Positions 45,196 through 57,839 are shown, counted from the first letter of the stretch. The stretch: 64,000 bases of DNA from Candolleomyces eurysporus (GCA_027579435.1 JANBPK010000751.1:124001-188000); one strand, 5' to 3'. Program-made: numbers and translations. The notes: generated by a model from the letters alone, not told the origin.

Positions 45196-47738
45196 CTAGA
45201 AGAGCGAATAATCTTGGCATCTTTGCAGGACTGTCCAATCGCCAAGCCACTGCAGAAGTAAGGTCAAAAAGCGCACTTGCGAAGGACACGTAGCAAGACG
45301 TACCCTATTGCTAGTAAAGTGATCGAGATCGGGATTTAATGAGCTCCCTGCGAGACTGCTGGAACACTGCATGGAGCATCTCCGAGTTAGATAGGATCCT
45401 TGAATGCAAACAAATTGCATAAGTACCTTCATCTTAATCACCGTTTCTATACGCTGCACATTGTGCTGTAAGGCCGTGACTTGTTCCTGGTGTATTGTCG
45501 AAAAATCAACATTCTCCATCATGGGCCCGTTAGGTCCAAGCTCGTACAATGGCATAGGCAGCCATCTGTCTGGGGCAGGATCGCATTCCAAAGCCAGGGC
45601 GAGCGAGTCGATACATTTGTTGAGGGCCTGCAAAGTTTGCTCGGGTTTGCGACAGAGGTCGTTTCTAAATAACCAGAAGAAAAGTTGAGTAAATGAAAAG
45701 AGGTGGTCTGACAAGGGTAGGTGCGGGAGCTGCTTCAGTTCAGCGAGAATACTTTGTTCTGGAATTCCGTCCAGGAACTGGATCCTATGATATTCACTGT
45801 GTTCCGTGTGATGATGTGTGACTGGCGACCATGAGGTATTGTTCAGCAGGCGCTCGAGATTGAGGGTGAAGCAACGGTGGGATAGTTTGAGGTGATATGA
45901 ACGTGATATGGAGTAGGCTTTTGACCGTATCCCGCTAGTGAGGAAGTCACGTAGGGATGTGTATCGGATGGTCACAGGTCTATCTTCGTCGATCCCAGGG
46001 CTATCGATGACTGCGTGCAGGTCGGCCAGGACCCGAGAAATTTCGGAAACTTCTATTCCAAGAAGTTCCGCGAGTCCGAAGATTGGAAGTGGTTCACGAA
46101 GGAATACAAGAGTTGATAAGATGTCAGAGAAGTGGGGAAGATCCCGGGATTTTGCGAGAATGCGGGAATAGAGAGCATCGAGTGCTTGAGGAAAGTGGGA
46201 GACGAATCTTTGTACTGGTAATGGATCGCACAGCTTGAGATGGTCTTCGAAATAGCGAGCAACGTACGAAGCAGCGAATGTCCCGGTCCGCTGCTCCTCC
46301 TTGAGGTTGTGGCAGCAATCTGCAAGGTAAAGATGGAGTGAGGGAGGAGCGAAGAAACATCCGGATCGACTTTCGGTTGTGAGGAAGTCACGGAGGGATG
46401 TGTGACAGATGGTAACAGGTATATCATCGGTACCCGGAATGTGGATGATTGCCTGGAGGTTAACGAGGACACGAACGACTTCAAACGTCTCGATGCGGAG
46501 AAGCTCCGCGATTCCAATGATCGGTAGTGGCTCAAAGAGTAGTGCGAGAGTTGAAATGATAATGGAAGAATGGGGGAGGTCCTGAGACCGAGATAGCGTT
46601 TGTTTGTAAAGGGTATCGAGACCAGGACTCATGTTGAGGGTGTGAGGGAGGCGCTCCATCGGTGTTGACCGCTTGTTGGTGGGGTCGACAATGTACTTGA
46701 AGAGCGCAGATGCGAAAATGAATGACCCGCTGATGTGGTCCACCAATAGGTCTTTATTCTCCTTCGTTGGCCAATCCCCGTGTTCCCGAATATAGGCCTT
46801 GACGACCGGATTGCGTAGTTTCTCGGCCTCAAAGTAAGTGCACATAAAGGTGTCGATATCCTTACGCGAGCAATGGTTGACGAGATTTGTCAAACGTACT
46901 TGGTCGTTTTCCAGGAGGCCTTGAATGTGTTGCTCAACTCGGCTGGTAATAAAGAATCGGAGAGGGACAAGGGGGTTCCTCTTGAAGAAGTGGAGCATGT
47001 CGTCAATGAAAGCCTGCACGTCCTGACGGTCTTCACACTCGTCAAGTCCATCAATAACAATAAGGAATGGGCCCTTGAGGAGGGATGTTTTGAGGAGGCG
47101 GCCACGCTTGGCAGCAGCTTTGAACGGCTCGTATACAAGGCGGCGAAGCTGAGCGACCAAATTTGACTTGAGAAGACCTGGTTCTGCCTTGACTGCCTTC
47201 TCGATGAATGGGGCCGCTTCAGGGATTGCCGCGGCAAGCTGGCAGGCCAAAGTTGTTGCGAACCTGGTCATTCTGCTTCGATCGCCGGTGTTTCGAAAGA
47301 AGAAAAAGCTCCCAACCAAGCGATTCCTCTCTTCGAACTTGAGCGCGACCGCTAGGGCGATAGCTGACTTTCCGCATCCCACATATCCGTAAAGCCAGAG
47401 GACGTGAGTATTCCACAGCAATGTGCTGTCGGCCCAGGCCACAATCGCGCGGATCACATCTGTTCGTGTACCAGGAAAGCATGCCGAATTCGGTGGAGAT
47501 GTCTCTCTATCTCGAGTGTGGGATGCATCGAGGATTGGCTGAAGGAGCTGAATAAGGGCTGGAGGGAAAGTCATGAGTGAGTCAAGGGAAACAGCGGCCA
47601 CCCACAGAATCACGCACTAGCTCGGTCATTGGAGGAGATGTACTGGTTTCCATTGACGACGCAGTTATTCTGCTCGCCAATCTGGATATTTTGAGCATTT
47701 GACAAGATTTCAACGTGTACAGGAGGGCTTTCGGCCAT
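45196..47738 (-). CDS. NACHT-domain NTPase (NLR-like), gene E
   Basis: Exons 47738-47618, 47558-45427, 45366-45304 and 45249-45196 join to 789 codons plus stop. The N-terminus differs from C, D and F: a single exon with QNIQIGEQNNCVVNGNQY. The linker DASHTRDRETSPPNSAC and the P-loop GYVGCGKSA (near residue 98) follow, then Walker B LIVIDGLDECED near 210. There are two post-NACHT modules (TSLRDFLTTESRS and TSLRDFLTSGIRS). Tail motifs PAPDRWLP and QEQVTALQHNV are present, and the small exon reads WLGDWT. Here the donor of the last intron is lost and translation ends after TVLQRCQDYSLF, so the usual LLKWI exon is not included. Everything else is open. It is the second best preserved copy of the array and probably expressed as a tail-truncated form. 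Confidence 0.9.
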
Positions 47739-48059
47739 CCGAGATGTCGAGGGATGGTGTGGATGGTTGACGACACGGACAGAGGAAAAGAAGAAAGGGA
47801 CGAAAGGAGGCAGACATGACCGTCCCGAGTCCCGACCCCTGACGCGAAGGCATCCCTGAGAAAAACCGACATAAGTTGCCGTAACCATCCAGTTAGCGCT
47901 ACTGGCAGGTCTGGTTGATTCCACCATTTCGTTCTTTGTACCGTCTGATCACCGCCAATTCAGCGAGATGACGAGGTTTGAGTATGACAAACGCAAATCC
48001 TTGGGAAGGACTGAACGTAGTTTCAGTATCCCGTCTGTCGCGAGGTCTGTCCAATCTGC

Positions 48060-49345
48060 GGGTCCGAGTCGATGGCAGAGATGATTGACGTCATCTCCTT
48101 GATATGGTGAGTAATTCTCAGGACTTACATTTAATTTCATCCGCCTTTTCCCTGCGACCATGGCAAATAGCAAAGCCTTTGGCACACACTCTGAGCAGGG
48201 TCAGTGCTACAGATGCACGGGCGCTTGCTCAAATACCCTATGGCCTCGGACGTCTCTACGAGTCGCAAGCCCAGCAAGAATTTCTTACAGATGACTGGAA
48301 GTGCTCCACCGGCGAATGTGAGCACCTATCTTTTTCACCGTCTCTGTCTGGGGTAATGGATAGATGACGTCCCCTTTGGTGTTAGATGTAGTGAAGGACA
48401 AGGCCATAGCCTCCGCCACTTAATGCTTTTTCTCGAAGACATCAGGGACGGTGCGGGAATCGGCAAGTCGATCACTTCATCTGAAGCATTCCGCTCAGAC
48501 GTAGTGTGATCACCCATAGGTATGCTGAGAGGCCTTTCCCTCTTCCCAACATCCATTCACGTTTCCCGGCAACAGATACCCTGGCTCGACATCGTTACCG
48601 TTGCAGCAAATCAGAATCAGCTCTCGCCTTACCCTACCCTTGCAAGATCAACAAGCAACCATCTCACCTCCCTTCTCCCGGCATGACAGCGCCAAAACTT
48701 CCTCCCGCTGGCGATTTTCTCATTGGAATCATCGCCCTTGGGCTTAACAGCGACCGCCAATGTCAACAACAATTATACCGTCCTTCCCGCAGCGGGCCCG
48801 TACAACACGCCTACCCGGACGTTCGGATGGTTGGCTGACGCATCTTAGGCCGCCTCCTTTCTATTCAACGCCGGCCCGCCTTCAAACCATTCTTCTGCCC
48901 ACCCATTCCCCGTCGAGTTCCCTGTACCTTCCATTGGGTCAAGTGAACCTCACACAACACCGCTAGAATCTCCTCGGCAGTTTTGCGACCGGGTTTCACC
49001 AGCGTCTTCCTGGTGGAAGCTACTGAGGCCGGAAGAGGCTGAAAGGAGGAGGGTGATGAAGAAGTTGGGCCAGTCGCTGCATCCGCAACGGCTGAGCAAA
49101 AACACTTGGCGTCGTCAATGCCTTAAAATCACGATGGCTGGGCCTCGTCACCGTCCTTCCAAAATGTTCTCAAACCCAGATTCTACCCCAGCAACAGGCC
49201 GGACAGAGGTGCCGGCTCCATGAATAGTCGATTAATCGCACCCTCAATTGTTCGATAATGACCCCACTGTCAGTCGTCGCACGTCGTAGTTCTGTTCTCG
49301 GGTTGAGCAAAGTCTTCGAATGCGACCAAGGCTCAGAGTCGATGT
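48060..49345 (+). repeat. NACHT-upstream repeat block, longest copy
   Basis: Lies upstream of gene E. Includes ATATGGTGAGTAATTCTCAG, TTTGGCACACACTCTGAG, TATGGCCTCGGACG, CCTTTGGTGTTAGAT, GGCTTAACAGCGACC, CCCTGTACCTTCCATTGG and the AATAATGACCCC-like region in the order seen piecemeal at 26.4, 33.4, 38.6, 44.3 and 56.7 kb. Short readable pieces such as PYGLGRLYESQ suggest an ancestral protein gene on the plus strand, now broken in every copy. Confidence 0.6.
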
Positions 49346-50710
49346 TTTGAAGGATATTCAGGGACTGTTGCGTGTAGCGGCGGGCATGAAGCGGCTTGGG
49401 TGAAAAGCAGATCCAGTCTGTTGTCGCCTGTAGAACAAAACAACGACACCGTTCCGCTTTCCAATCGTCGGTCCGTTGCGATGGACCCCTACTTGCCTCC
49501 GTCTTCTGACCTTCGATGGTTCCCCCTCATTGTCTTCACCCTCGGGCTTTGACACCAAGGCTGCTCGCGACTCATAGCCGTCGAGATCCCTGTACCTTCC
49601 CTCGGATCATGAGAACTATCTGGACTGCCCACAATTGGTAAAATTCACTTGCCATCTTTGCGATCGGGATCTGGAAGAAGGCGAGGAGGAGGAGAGGCTG
49701 ATGGAGTTGGGCCAGTCGCTGCATCCGCAACGCCTTCGGAACGACTGTTGAGATCGCGATAGCACAGGTTAAGGGCCGTTCAAACGAGGACGTGAGTACG
49801 CCAAGTTGTGATCACTGATTCCTGGCACGCCTTCACCTGGCAGTCATTCTTCCAACAGTCCTCAGATCTTACTCACCAACAGATCAACTATCATCTGTTC
49901 TCGTAAGGTCAGCCACGGGGACTAGGGCCTCCACTGGTCTCATAACCATTAGCCATACCCCCNGCCCCCTTCGCGCCACCGCCGTTGGACCCACCACCAT
50001 CGTTGTTAATGAGATTGCTACTAGATGAATTTATGCTCGTAATCTGCCCTTGATTCTGAAGACCCCTTGAAAGCGACAAAGATTCATGTCAGCTGGACTG
50101 AGAGTGCCAAAGATAGGCGCACCTGAGGCGGGGAAACGACTCACTTTTTCTCCTCTGGCCTCAATCTATTGGCATGTCCAGGGAGCGGAGTGTGGTCGTG
50201 GGCGACGTGCACGGTTGTTCAACTACCTGAGTCAACTGAGGCATGAACACGATTTTGAAATATGTTACACGGAGACACCCGAGGGACCAGGCTCAAGAAA
50301 AATCCAGACCGAGAGACGCAGGAAGAATGGGACAAGCTAAATACTTGTGGCGAGTGGCCGATGCTGGGCACGTGCCGAGGCATTTGGTTCCCGTAGCTTT
50401 ATGCTGTTCCACCGCCTCTGAACTGCTGCGACTCACGACCGATTCGACCTCTCTGATGTTTGGGGATAAATATTCTATTTTACCTTCTCAAGCACTGCTG
50501 TATAATTTTTGTCCCTTGTCGCACTTGGAATCTGACTCGACAGTGTTGTAGGTGAGTTGTGAACCCCATGGATTACGTTCATTCGACTAAACTTCAGCTG
50601 CTCGAAAAAGTACTCTTCGTTACTCGTCCAATTACCCATCCGCACATGCTGGGTTTGGACGCTCAGCGCTCCAATACAATTAGACTAATTAACATCTGAA
50701 GGTCAAGGTT
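49346..50710. other. Intergenic, no gene recognised
   Basis: Only short open frames. A Gly/Asn-rich minus-strand stretch near 49915-50050 (NNDGGGSNGGGAKG) has no context. A CCGAGGCATTTGG word lies at 50375. Confidence 0.5.
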
Positions 50711-52216
50711 CCGAGGCATTTTGACTCGGGTACATTATCCCTGGGCTCGATGTGCCCCGTTCCTGAGTCGTGCCGGTCGCATCATTAGCGGCCGGTAATG
50801 TCCGCTTGAATTTTCTCACAATATCTATCGGTCGCCCCCAGACCGAGGCGTGCTAACCGCTGCGCAGCACATATCTTCTTTGCTGCAATGCTTCTGCGAA
50901 TTTGTGAACAATTATATGTCAGCGAGCCTGCGTCCACCGCCAAACCACTTCGGCTCGGAGTCGGAGGAAACCCCTTTGTCTACTCCATTGCCCCCCACCT
51001 CATACATGTCCCATTCGCGACAAAGAGCCGTATTGGCCACCAATACGACGCACCGTACCAATGCCCGTTATTTGTTGAGGCCGTTTTGGTCCTTGAAGCC
51101 GACAGAACGGGCCACGAGAGTTTTACGGTGATTAACGATGCATGTATGACCCAGCCCAGCCTTTGTACATTTCATAGGCCGCTTCTCACCATTTCCTTTA
51201 GTTGCTTCATTTTGTTCACAGGAAGCGCGCTGAATAAGGACGTCTGTGTTGCTCAGGCGCTGTTTCATAACAGCTCTCCTCGTCGCAAATACTCGTTTGC
51301 TTTAAACCAATATATCGTTTATTTTCTGAGAGTGCATTGGCTTGTGATTTCAATACAGTTCGAAATTGATATTGATTCATCACAACATACGCTTTCTATG
51401 CGGGTCAGGAGAATAATGGGGGCATGTACGGTTCCGGCAATATTTGGAGAATCGCCACTTACACACTCTCTCCGCGAGCAAGTAATCCGTCCTGCTATCA
51501 GCAGACTGAGGAATGGTGAATGCTGGGTTCCATCAGAAGCTGGCTACCCCCTTGTTGCCTATCGTCTTTCGATACTGCGACGGACACACCACTCCGCAGC
51601 GCGCACTCCATCCCTGATTGTAGAATTGACAAGTGTAAGGGGCATTGTCCCAGGCAACGAATCCATGCCTTCCCATGTCTGAACAGAAACTGATCCAGCT
51701 GTACGTGATGTTCGGGTAAAACAATAGACCGTGCTCGCCAAAATCACATTGGTCTGAGCGGTATAGGGCGATGCCAAGACCACCGGAATGATGGTGTTCC
51801 TCACATGCGTAATGGTGACCGTTGCAATCTGTGCAGCTCGGGTGAGGTTGTTTGAAATTGGTACATGTTATTCACAAACCTGGCCGCTTGTTGCATCTCT
51901 CTTCAACCCTACTACAAAAGATCTTGCAACACTGCAGAATGCTTTGTGGGGCTGTGACTTGTTGTTTGGTGTCCATGTTCGATAACCTTGTTCGGTGAGC
52001 CATTCCTGGCAGACGTGATGTTGGCCATCTGGTGCAATGAGGTTCAACTCGCGCAGGGTTGTATAACATTGCCACTTCGAACCTGGTAAACGTGTATGAG
52101 GTTGATGTCTGTAAATACAAAGAAAAGGCACACCCTGGAGGTCGTCTATGAACATGCAGTTCGAGGGGACGGCTGACAAACCACAGTCGGTGGCCAAATG
52201 CGTCAAAATGCCTCGG
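50711..52216. repeat. Candidate 1.5-kb segment with inverted ends
   Basis: CCGAGGCATTTTGAC at 50711-50725 is exactly complementary to GTCAAAATGCCTCGG at 52202-52216. The interval holds a plus-strand open frame (about 50888-51682) with no recognisable domain and, on the minus strand, the Cys/His-rich text listed next. Inverted ends this short may be coincidence given that the motif recurs in the window. Confidence 0.35.
51533..52180 (-). CDS. Unknown Cys/His-rich protein, partial model
   Basis: I do not recognise this protein. Two minus-strand segments read sensibly. The upstream one (about 52180-51890) contains CMFIDDLQGVPFLCIYR, ELNLIAPDGQHHVCQEWL and FVVGLKRDATSGQ. The downstream one (about 51860-51533) contains CTDCNGHHYACEEHHHSGG, DFGEHGLLFYPNITYSW and APYTCQFYNQG, ending in GNKGVASF. 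An intron starting GTTTGTGAATAAC after SGQ would join them. The many Cys residues suggest a secreted, disulphide-bonded protein, but I could not find a signal peptide or a certain start. The overlapping plus-strand frame argues for caution. Confidence 0.35.
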
Positions 52217-52330
52217 AGTCCCTGCCGCGCGCAGCGACGGCCCACTTCCCAAAGTTGTTGAAAGTTACTGCATGAAAACTACCGGTGCATGGACATGGAT
52301 ACAAGTTGATTAAACCGCAGTTAATTACCA

Positions 52331-55242
52331 CTACGGTACGGCGAATAATGTGATTTGTCTCATCCCTGACTCATTGTCCTTAATAATGTTGAGGGTCAGA
52401 TGTGTGCCGATAGCTAGCGATGCCAGGCTCATTGACACTGCACGGGCGGCTATCCATTCGATCAACTGGAAATCCATATGAGATCGTACCTATGACGTTA
52501 GACCGATGAATAAGCTTACTCTGTATGCATCCATAGCTGTCCAGTTGCCAATGACCTGCGGAAGTAAGCTTGGAAAGGGCACTTAACCAGGACGTGTAGC
52601 AACACATACCAAACTGAAGCCAGTGAAACGGTCGGTATTGTGACTTGAAAGGTCCTTTGAAAGCCTACTGGAACGCTGCATGTAGAGCCTTCGCATTAGA
52701 TAGAATGCTTGAATGCGAAGGAAGCGCACAAGTACCTCCGTTATAATCACTGTTTCCATACGGTCTACCATGCGTTGCAAGGTCATAGCGTCGTCCTTGG
52801 ATAGTCCGAACTTGTACCCATCTTCCCTCATGAACCGTCAAATCCAAGATAATGCATTTGACTGTTCAGCCATCTACCCGGTGCAGGGTCACATTCCAAA
52901 GCCAGGGCCAGGGATTCGGCACATTCAACAAGCGAAGTCCAAAGTTGATGGGGTCTGCAAACGGAACAGTCTCCAAATGACCAGAAGAAAAGTCGAGTGA
53001 ATGAAAAGAGATAGCATGTCAATGATCGGGAGGGTAGGTGAGAGGGGTGTATCACTTCAGCGAGGGTACTTTGATCCGAAATACCATTCAGAAATTGGTT
53101 CCAGTGGTATTGACAGTGCTCCCTGCCATAGGACGCAACTGGCAACCACAGAGTATCGTTCAGCAGATACTCATGGCTAAGGCGGAAGTAGTAGTAGGAT
53201 AGCTTGAGGTGATACAAAGGTGATACAAAGTAGGCCCCTGACCGGGTTTTCGTGGTGAGGAAGTCACAGAGGGATGTGTGATGCATGGTCACGGGTTTAT
53301 CTTCGTCGATCCCCGGGCTATCGATGATTACTTGCAAACTGGCCAGAACCCGGGAAACTTCAGGGACTTCTATTCCAAGAAGCTTCGCAATAGCGGCGAT
53401 TGAAGGTGGCTTATGAAGTAAGGTAAGAGCCGATATTATGTCAGAGGAATGGGGAAGATCTTGGGACTTTGCGATGATTTGAGCGTAGAGAGCATCAAGT
53501 ACGCGGGGGAATCGACGGGCGAGCTTTTGTACACTTGGTAGGAATGGATGACACGACTTGAAATGGTCTTCGTGATGGTTGACGGCATATGAAGCAGCGC
53601 TTGTCCCAGACCGTCCTTCATCCTTGAGGCTGTAGCAGCGATCCGTCAGGAGAACATGGAATGAGGGATGAGTAAAGAAAGGTACAGAGCGGCTTTCAGT
53701 CGTGAGGAAGTCGCGGAGGGATGTGTGACACACAGTAACAGGTAAGTCATCAGTACCAGGAATATGGATGATCGCTTGTAAGTTGACGAGAACCCGAACA
53801 ACCTCAAAAGTCTCGATGCTAAGGAGTTCCGCGATGCCGACGATGGAAAGTGGTTCAAAAAGCAGTGCGAGAGTCGAGATGACATTATAGAAATGGGGGA
53901 GATGCTGAGACCGAGAGAGTGTTTGGGAATAGAGAGTATCGAGACCCGGGTTCATGTTGAGGGTGTGGGGCAGACGATCCATTGGCGTTGATTGGTCGTT
54001 GGTGGGGTCCACGATATACTTGAAGAGAGTGGACGCGAAAATGAACGAACCGCCGATGTGGTCTACCAATTGGTCCTTATCCTTCTTTGCTGGCCAATCT
54101 CCGTGTTTTTGAATATAAGCCTTGATGACGAAGTTTCGTGATTTCTCGACTTCAAAGCAAGTTGACATAAAGGTATCAACGTCATCGCGCGTGCAGTGGT
54201 TGACAAGATTCTCCAGACGGACTTGGTTGTTGTTCAGGTGGCCTTGGAATGTGTTGTTCGACCCGGCTGGTGATGAAGAATCGGAGCGGGATCAAGGGGT
54301 TCTTTTTGAAGAAGTCAAGCATGTCTTCAATGAAGGCCTGCACGCCTTGGCGGTCCTCGCATTCGTCGAGGCCATCGATGACGATAAGGAAAGGTCCCTT
54401 GAGAAGGAACATATTGAGGAGGCGGACCCGCTTGGCTGCTGCTTTGAACGGCTCGTACACCAAGCGACGAAGCTGGGCGACCAGGCTTGATCCTAGGAGC
54501 CCTGGTTCCTCCTTGACCGCTTTCTTGATGAACGGTGCCGCTTCAGGGATCGCAGCGGCCAGTTGACAAGCCAATGTCGTCGCGAACTTGGTCATTCTGC
54601 TTCTATCACCAGCATTTCGAAAGAAGAAGAAACTTCCCACTAATCGCTTTCTCCGTTCGAACTTGAGCGCGATTGCTAAGGCGATAGCTGATTTTCCGCA
54701 TCCTACATATCCGTAAAGCCAAAGGACGTGAGTATTCCACAGCAATGTGCTATCGGCCCAGGCCACAATCGTGCGGATCACATCTGTTCGTGTACCGGGA
54801 AAGCAGGCTGAATTTGGCGGAGACGTCTCTCGATCTCGAGTGTGAGAGGCATCGAGAATCGGTCGAAGGAGCTGAATGAGGTCTGGAAGGCAGAATTTAG
54901 TCAAGAAAAGAAGGAAATATATCTGGTAGAGGGGAATGCTGTAGCTCACCTGTGCTCACCAACTCCAAATTTACAGCGGCTGGTTGAGATCCATCGGCGC
55001 CCTGGTGGACGGTACCTAGGTAGAAATCCGCCCGTGGAAGTCAGTATATCATGAACTTTTATCCATTTAAACGCCCCAGGCTCACCAAAGTTGTCGCCAA
55101 AATCAGCGTTCTCTATGCGTGCAATGTTGTTTACGGTACCATGGTAGTGAACGATATTGACATCTCCGAGCATCAAACCGCGCCCTTCATGATTTCCAGC
55201 ACGAGACTCTTCGTTCTGGGGCAGTACAGATCCGTCACTCAT
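52331..55242 (-). pseudogene. NACHT-domain gene F, broken by two single-base indels
   Basis: The exon layout is intact: 55242-55086, 55015-54950, 54882 to about 52737, then small exons including VIGNWTAMDAYR and a last exon (LIEWIAAR) ending at 52331. The N-terminus has VNIVHYHGTVNNIARIEN and ADFGDNFG. The linker, P-loop GYVGCGKSA and Walker B are normal. One extra base near 54245-54248 (CATTCCAAGG where paralogues have CAT(T/C)CAAGG) shifts the frame right after RFFITSRVEQHI, giving a stop at 54182. A missing base near 52833-52836 (GGTTCATGAGG for GGNNCCATGAGG-like text) shifts it again in the tail. Between them the family frame with two post-NACHT modules is open (53.9-52.83 kb). It is a young pseudogene or carries sequence errors; without those two changes nothing else is missing. 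Confidence 0.8.
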
Positions 55243-55307
55243 CTGGGGAAGGTGGAGAGGCGTTGGGCTCGAGTGGTGAGCAGTAAGGAAGGAAGGGCCG
55301 CACAGCC

Positions 55308-55548
55308 TTACAGTCGTTTGCATATCTTTTGTCAGTTGTGTTTTCTCTGCGAGAGGAGTTGTGACAGCTGTCAAGGCTGTCACACCACTTGAAATTGGTT
55401 GATAGCGGTTCTGCATATGATCAAGCTTGGAAGCAGTTCTGACGTCGCTGCACCCCCTGATCCGGGGCAAGCGTGACATTTTACATATGTCATATCATTC
55501 CGCTCGAGAAAAAAAATGCAACTGACAAAGATATGCAAACGACTGTAA
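55308..55548. mobile_element. MITE-like element with about 45-bp inverted ends
   Basis: The left end (TTACAGTCGTTTGCATATCT and onward) pairs with the right end (AGATATGCAAACGACTGTAA) for about 45 bp with few mismatches. An internal hairpin (TGTGACAGC ... GCTGTCACA, 55360-55384) is also present. A second copy lies at 60672-60929. It is non-coding and sits only 66 bp upstream of the ATG of NACHT gene F, probably within its promoter. Confidence 0.8.
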
Positions 55549-57839
55549 AGATAAAGGATTCCATTTGCCACATCTGCTAGTCAACACGAAAACAATAACG
55601 CCATAATAGAACGGTAGAACAGAATGATCATAAAGGAACCAACAGAGATCTGTCACGCCATTCCTAGGCGCTGGACTCGGGGAACGCTTGGGAATTGGAA
55701 GATTGCCATAGAAGTTGTGTCATATTAAAATCAGCAAGGACGAATACAGTGGGTATGACGTCCCAGCGCTAACCGGCTAGCGCAAAAAAGTAGCCACCAG
55801 CGCCATTGTCCACCAATGACCACCAATTCCAATCTCCCTTCCTCGACTGGCATCGCCCACTTTCCCTTGACATCCCTCCATTGAATCTGATGTACCGAAC
55901 ATTCTTCTCAATAGCATTTAAGAGAAGGGAATGCTTCAGCAACACCCACTAATACACCCGGTGCAGGGAGGTCGGCAAAGGTTGCATCTGGGAGAGAGAC
56001 TGCGAGCATGATCGGACGTAAGCTTCTAGTAGCACAGGTGGGAAATCGGACGATTGGACGAGACCGTGGTGGGAGAACAGTTTGACAAATGAGATTTGCG
56101 CGTTGGCAAAGACCAGAGTATACGGCCAAACAGCGTTTGGGTGAAGGAACGGAGGAGTTCCCCGGATTCTGTCAGCGTGTGCGATGGTCGACGGTATTGA
56201 AGATGCTCTGGGTATGGCAATGGGTGTGGAAAGAAGGACAAAGAGGCTGGCCGCTCAGTGTTTTGATCCCGGCGTGCTTGCCGTCGTCGTTTTCATTCTC
56301 CCCGGACCAGTCGACTTGCTTTATCACTTTCAGGAGGTGTTGCAGGTTACACCAGTAAGTTGAAGAACGACGTCCAGAACGCGGGGTATTTTTCGCCAAT
56401 GTAGCACCATCTTGCGTATACGCATTGCGGTGCTTTAATAAGGAGAAAAGCCTCGCCACGCCGATGTAAATTGATACGGCAGGAGCTCGAGATACATGGA
56501 GTAGTCGTAAGGCAAGGAAGCGGCGGCGCTGTTGCCTGCCAGTGGTACCCCACCGCAACTGCCCAGCAATCAAGTCCATGGACTTTGAGCCTCAGGTCTC
56601 AGCTTCCGTCACAACCAGCCAACGATAGCGAGAGCGGCGATAATAGACGTGGTGTAGTTCGTCGATAAAGAGAGCTGGAGGTGGGTGACGTCATTGGTTG
56701 ATATGGTGAGTGGTTCCCACGGCTCTCACCATCATCAAACAATTTCGTCCCGCCATTTCGTTCCAAACGACATTGCCGGGACCCCAGCAGCAACGCGTTG
56801 AATAGCCAGTAAATAACACGACTGATAGCAAGTTTGGCATTCGTTGACTCTGACCGCATTCAGGACCGCGACCAATGCTGGACGCTCGTTCTAAAGCCTC
56901 ACGGCCTCGGACGGCTCTCCGTCCCAAACTCGGCAACAGGGTACGCAACGATATCGGTCGGAAGAACGGGGAATTCTAGCAGTACCGGTCCCACTTGAGA
57001 AGCTAAGCCCTTTTCTTCTTCAGTCTGTCTCCCTCTCTGTCGAGGACGACGGTTGCTGATGATTCTTTTGGTGTTAGGTTTGGCCAGGTCCTAGACCTAT
57101 CGCCTCCACCAACGTGTTTCTCCAATCCTCTCAACCACCTATTTGAACGCTTTCTCTCTCTGGTAGATTAAAAATGGTGTCGGAGCTGGCGAGTGACTGC
57201 TTCGCCTGCAGCCTTCCGCTCGGTTGAACGCAGAGCAACCACCCGTAGATATGTTGAGAAGTCTTTCCCTACAATCCTAAAGCCCACTCACGTTTTCCTG
57301 GTAACAGGAACAATTCGTATTGTATCCAGACTCAGCATCTTCACCGTTGCGCGCTAGCAGTACACCAACTTTAGCTCTCGCCTTATCCTTCCCTTGCAGG
57401 TTGTTTGATGACCGTTGTTGTGGGTGAGTCATAGAAGAGTGGCATATTTGCAGTGGTTAGATTGCCAGTTTTAAGCATCCCTTGGTTGTGGTTGTAGAAA
57501 AAGCCCAAAGAATTTTGATCTCCTATTTTTCAAGCAGTGACATTGTATACGATTGGCTACGAGGACACTCAACCGGTGAAAATTAATAGCGTTGTTGGTG
57601 GTCGTTCGGCAGCGAAGTTGTGTGGGCCGCGGGGGAATGGGCTCTCAATTCGTGGGATCAGCGGAGGCTTGGAGGACAGGAGCTGACGGCGAAAAGCGAT
57701 TACACTTATGATGACGTGAAAGCCGAAGAAAGAGCCATATGGTATCCCAAGGACCTAATAAAGGTTTAGGCGATGATTTTGGAAGATGTCAAGCAGGTAC
57801 CTGCGAAGTTAAGTGGCCAGTGGTGGTATTCGACAAAGC
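55549..57839. other. Upstream region of gene F with repeat block
   Basis: No intact gene is seen. From about 56690 to 57400 the block words recur (GATATGGTGAGTGGTTCCCA, CACGGCCTCGGACGG, CTTTTGGTGTTAG, CTCTCGCCTTATCC). 55549-56690 and 57400-57840 contain only short open frames with no recognisable product. Confidence 0.5.

Noticed and set aside
50888..51682. Plus-strand open frame of 264 codons
   Set aside because: Longest unexplained frame of its region, but it has no recognisable motif and overlaps a more protein-like Cys/His-rich minus-strand reading; not called as a gene.
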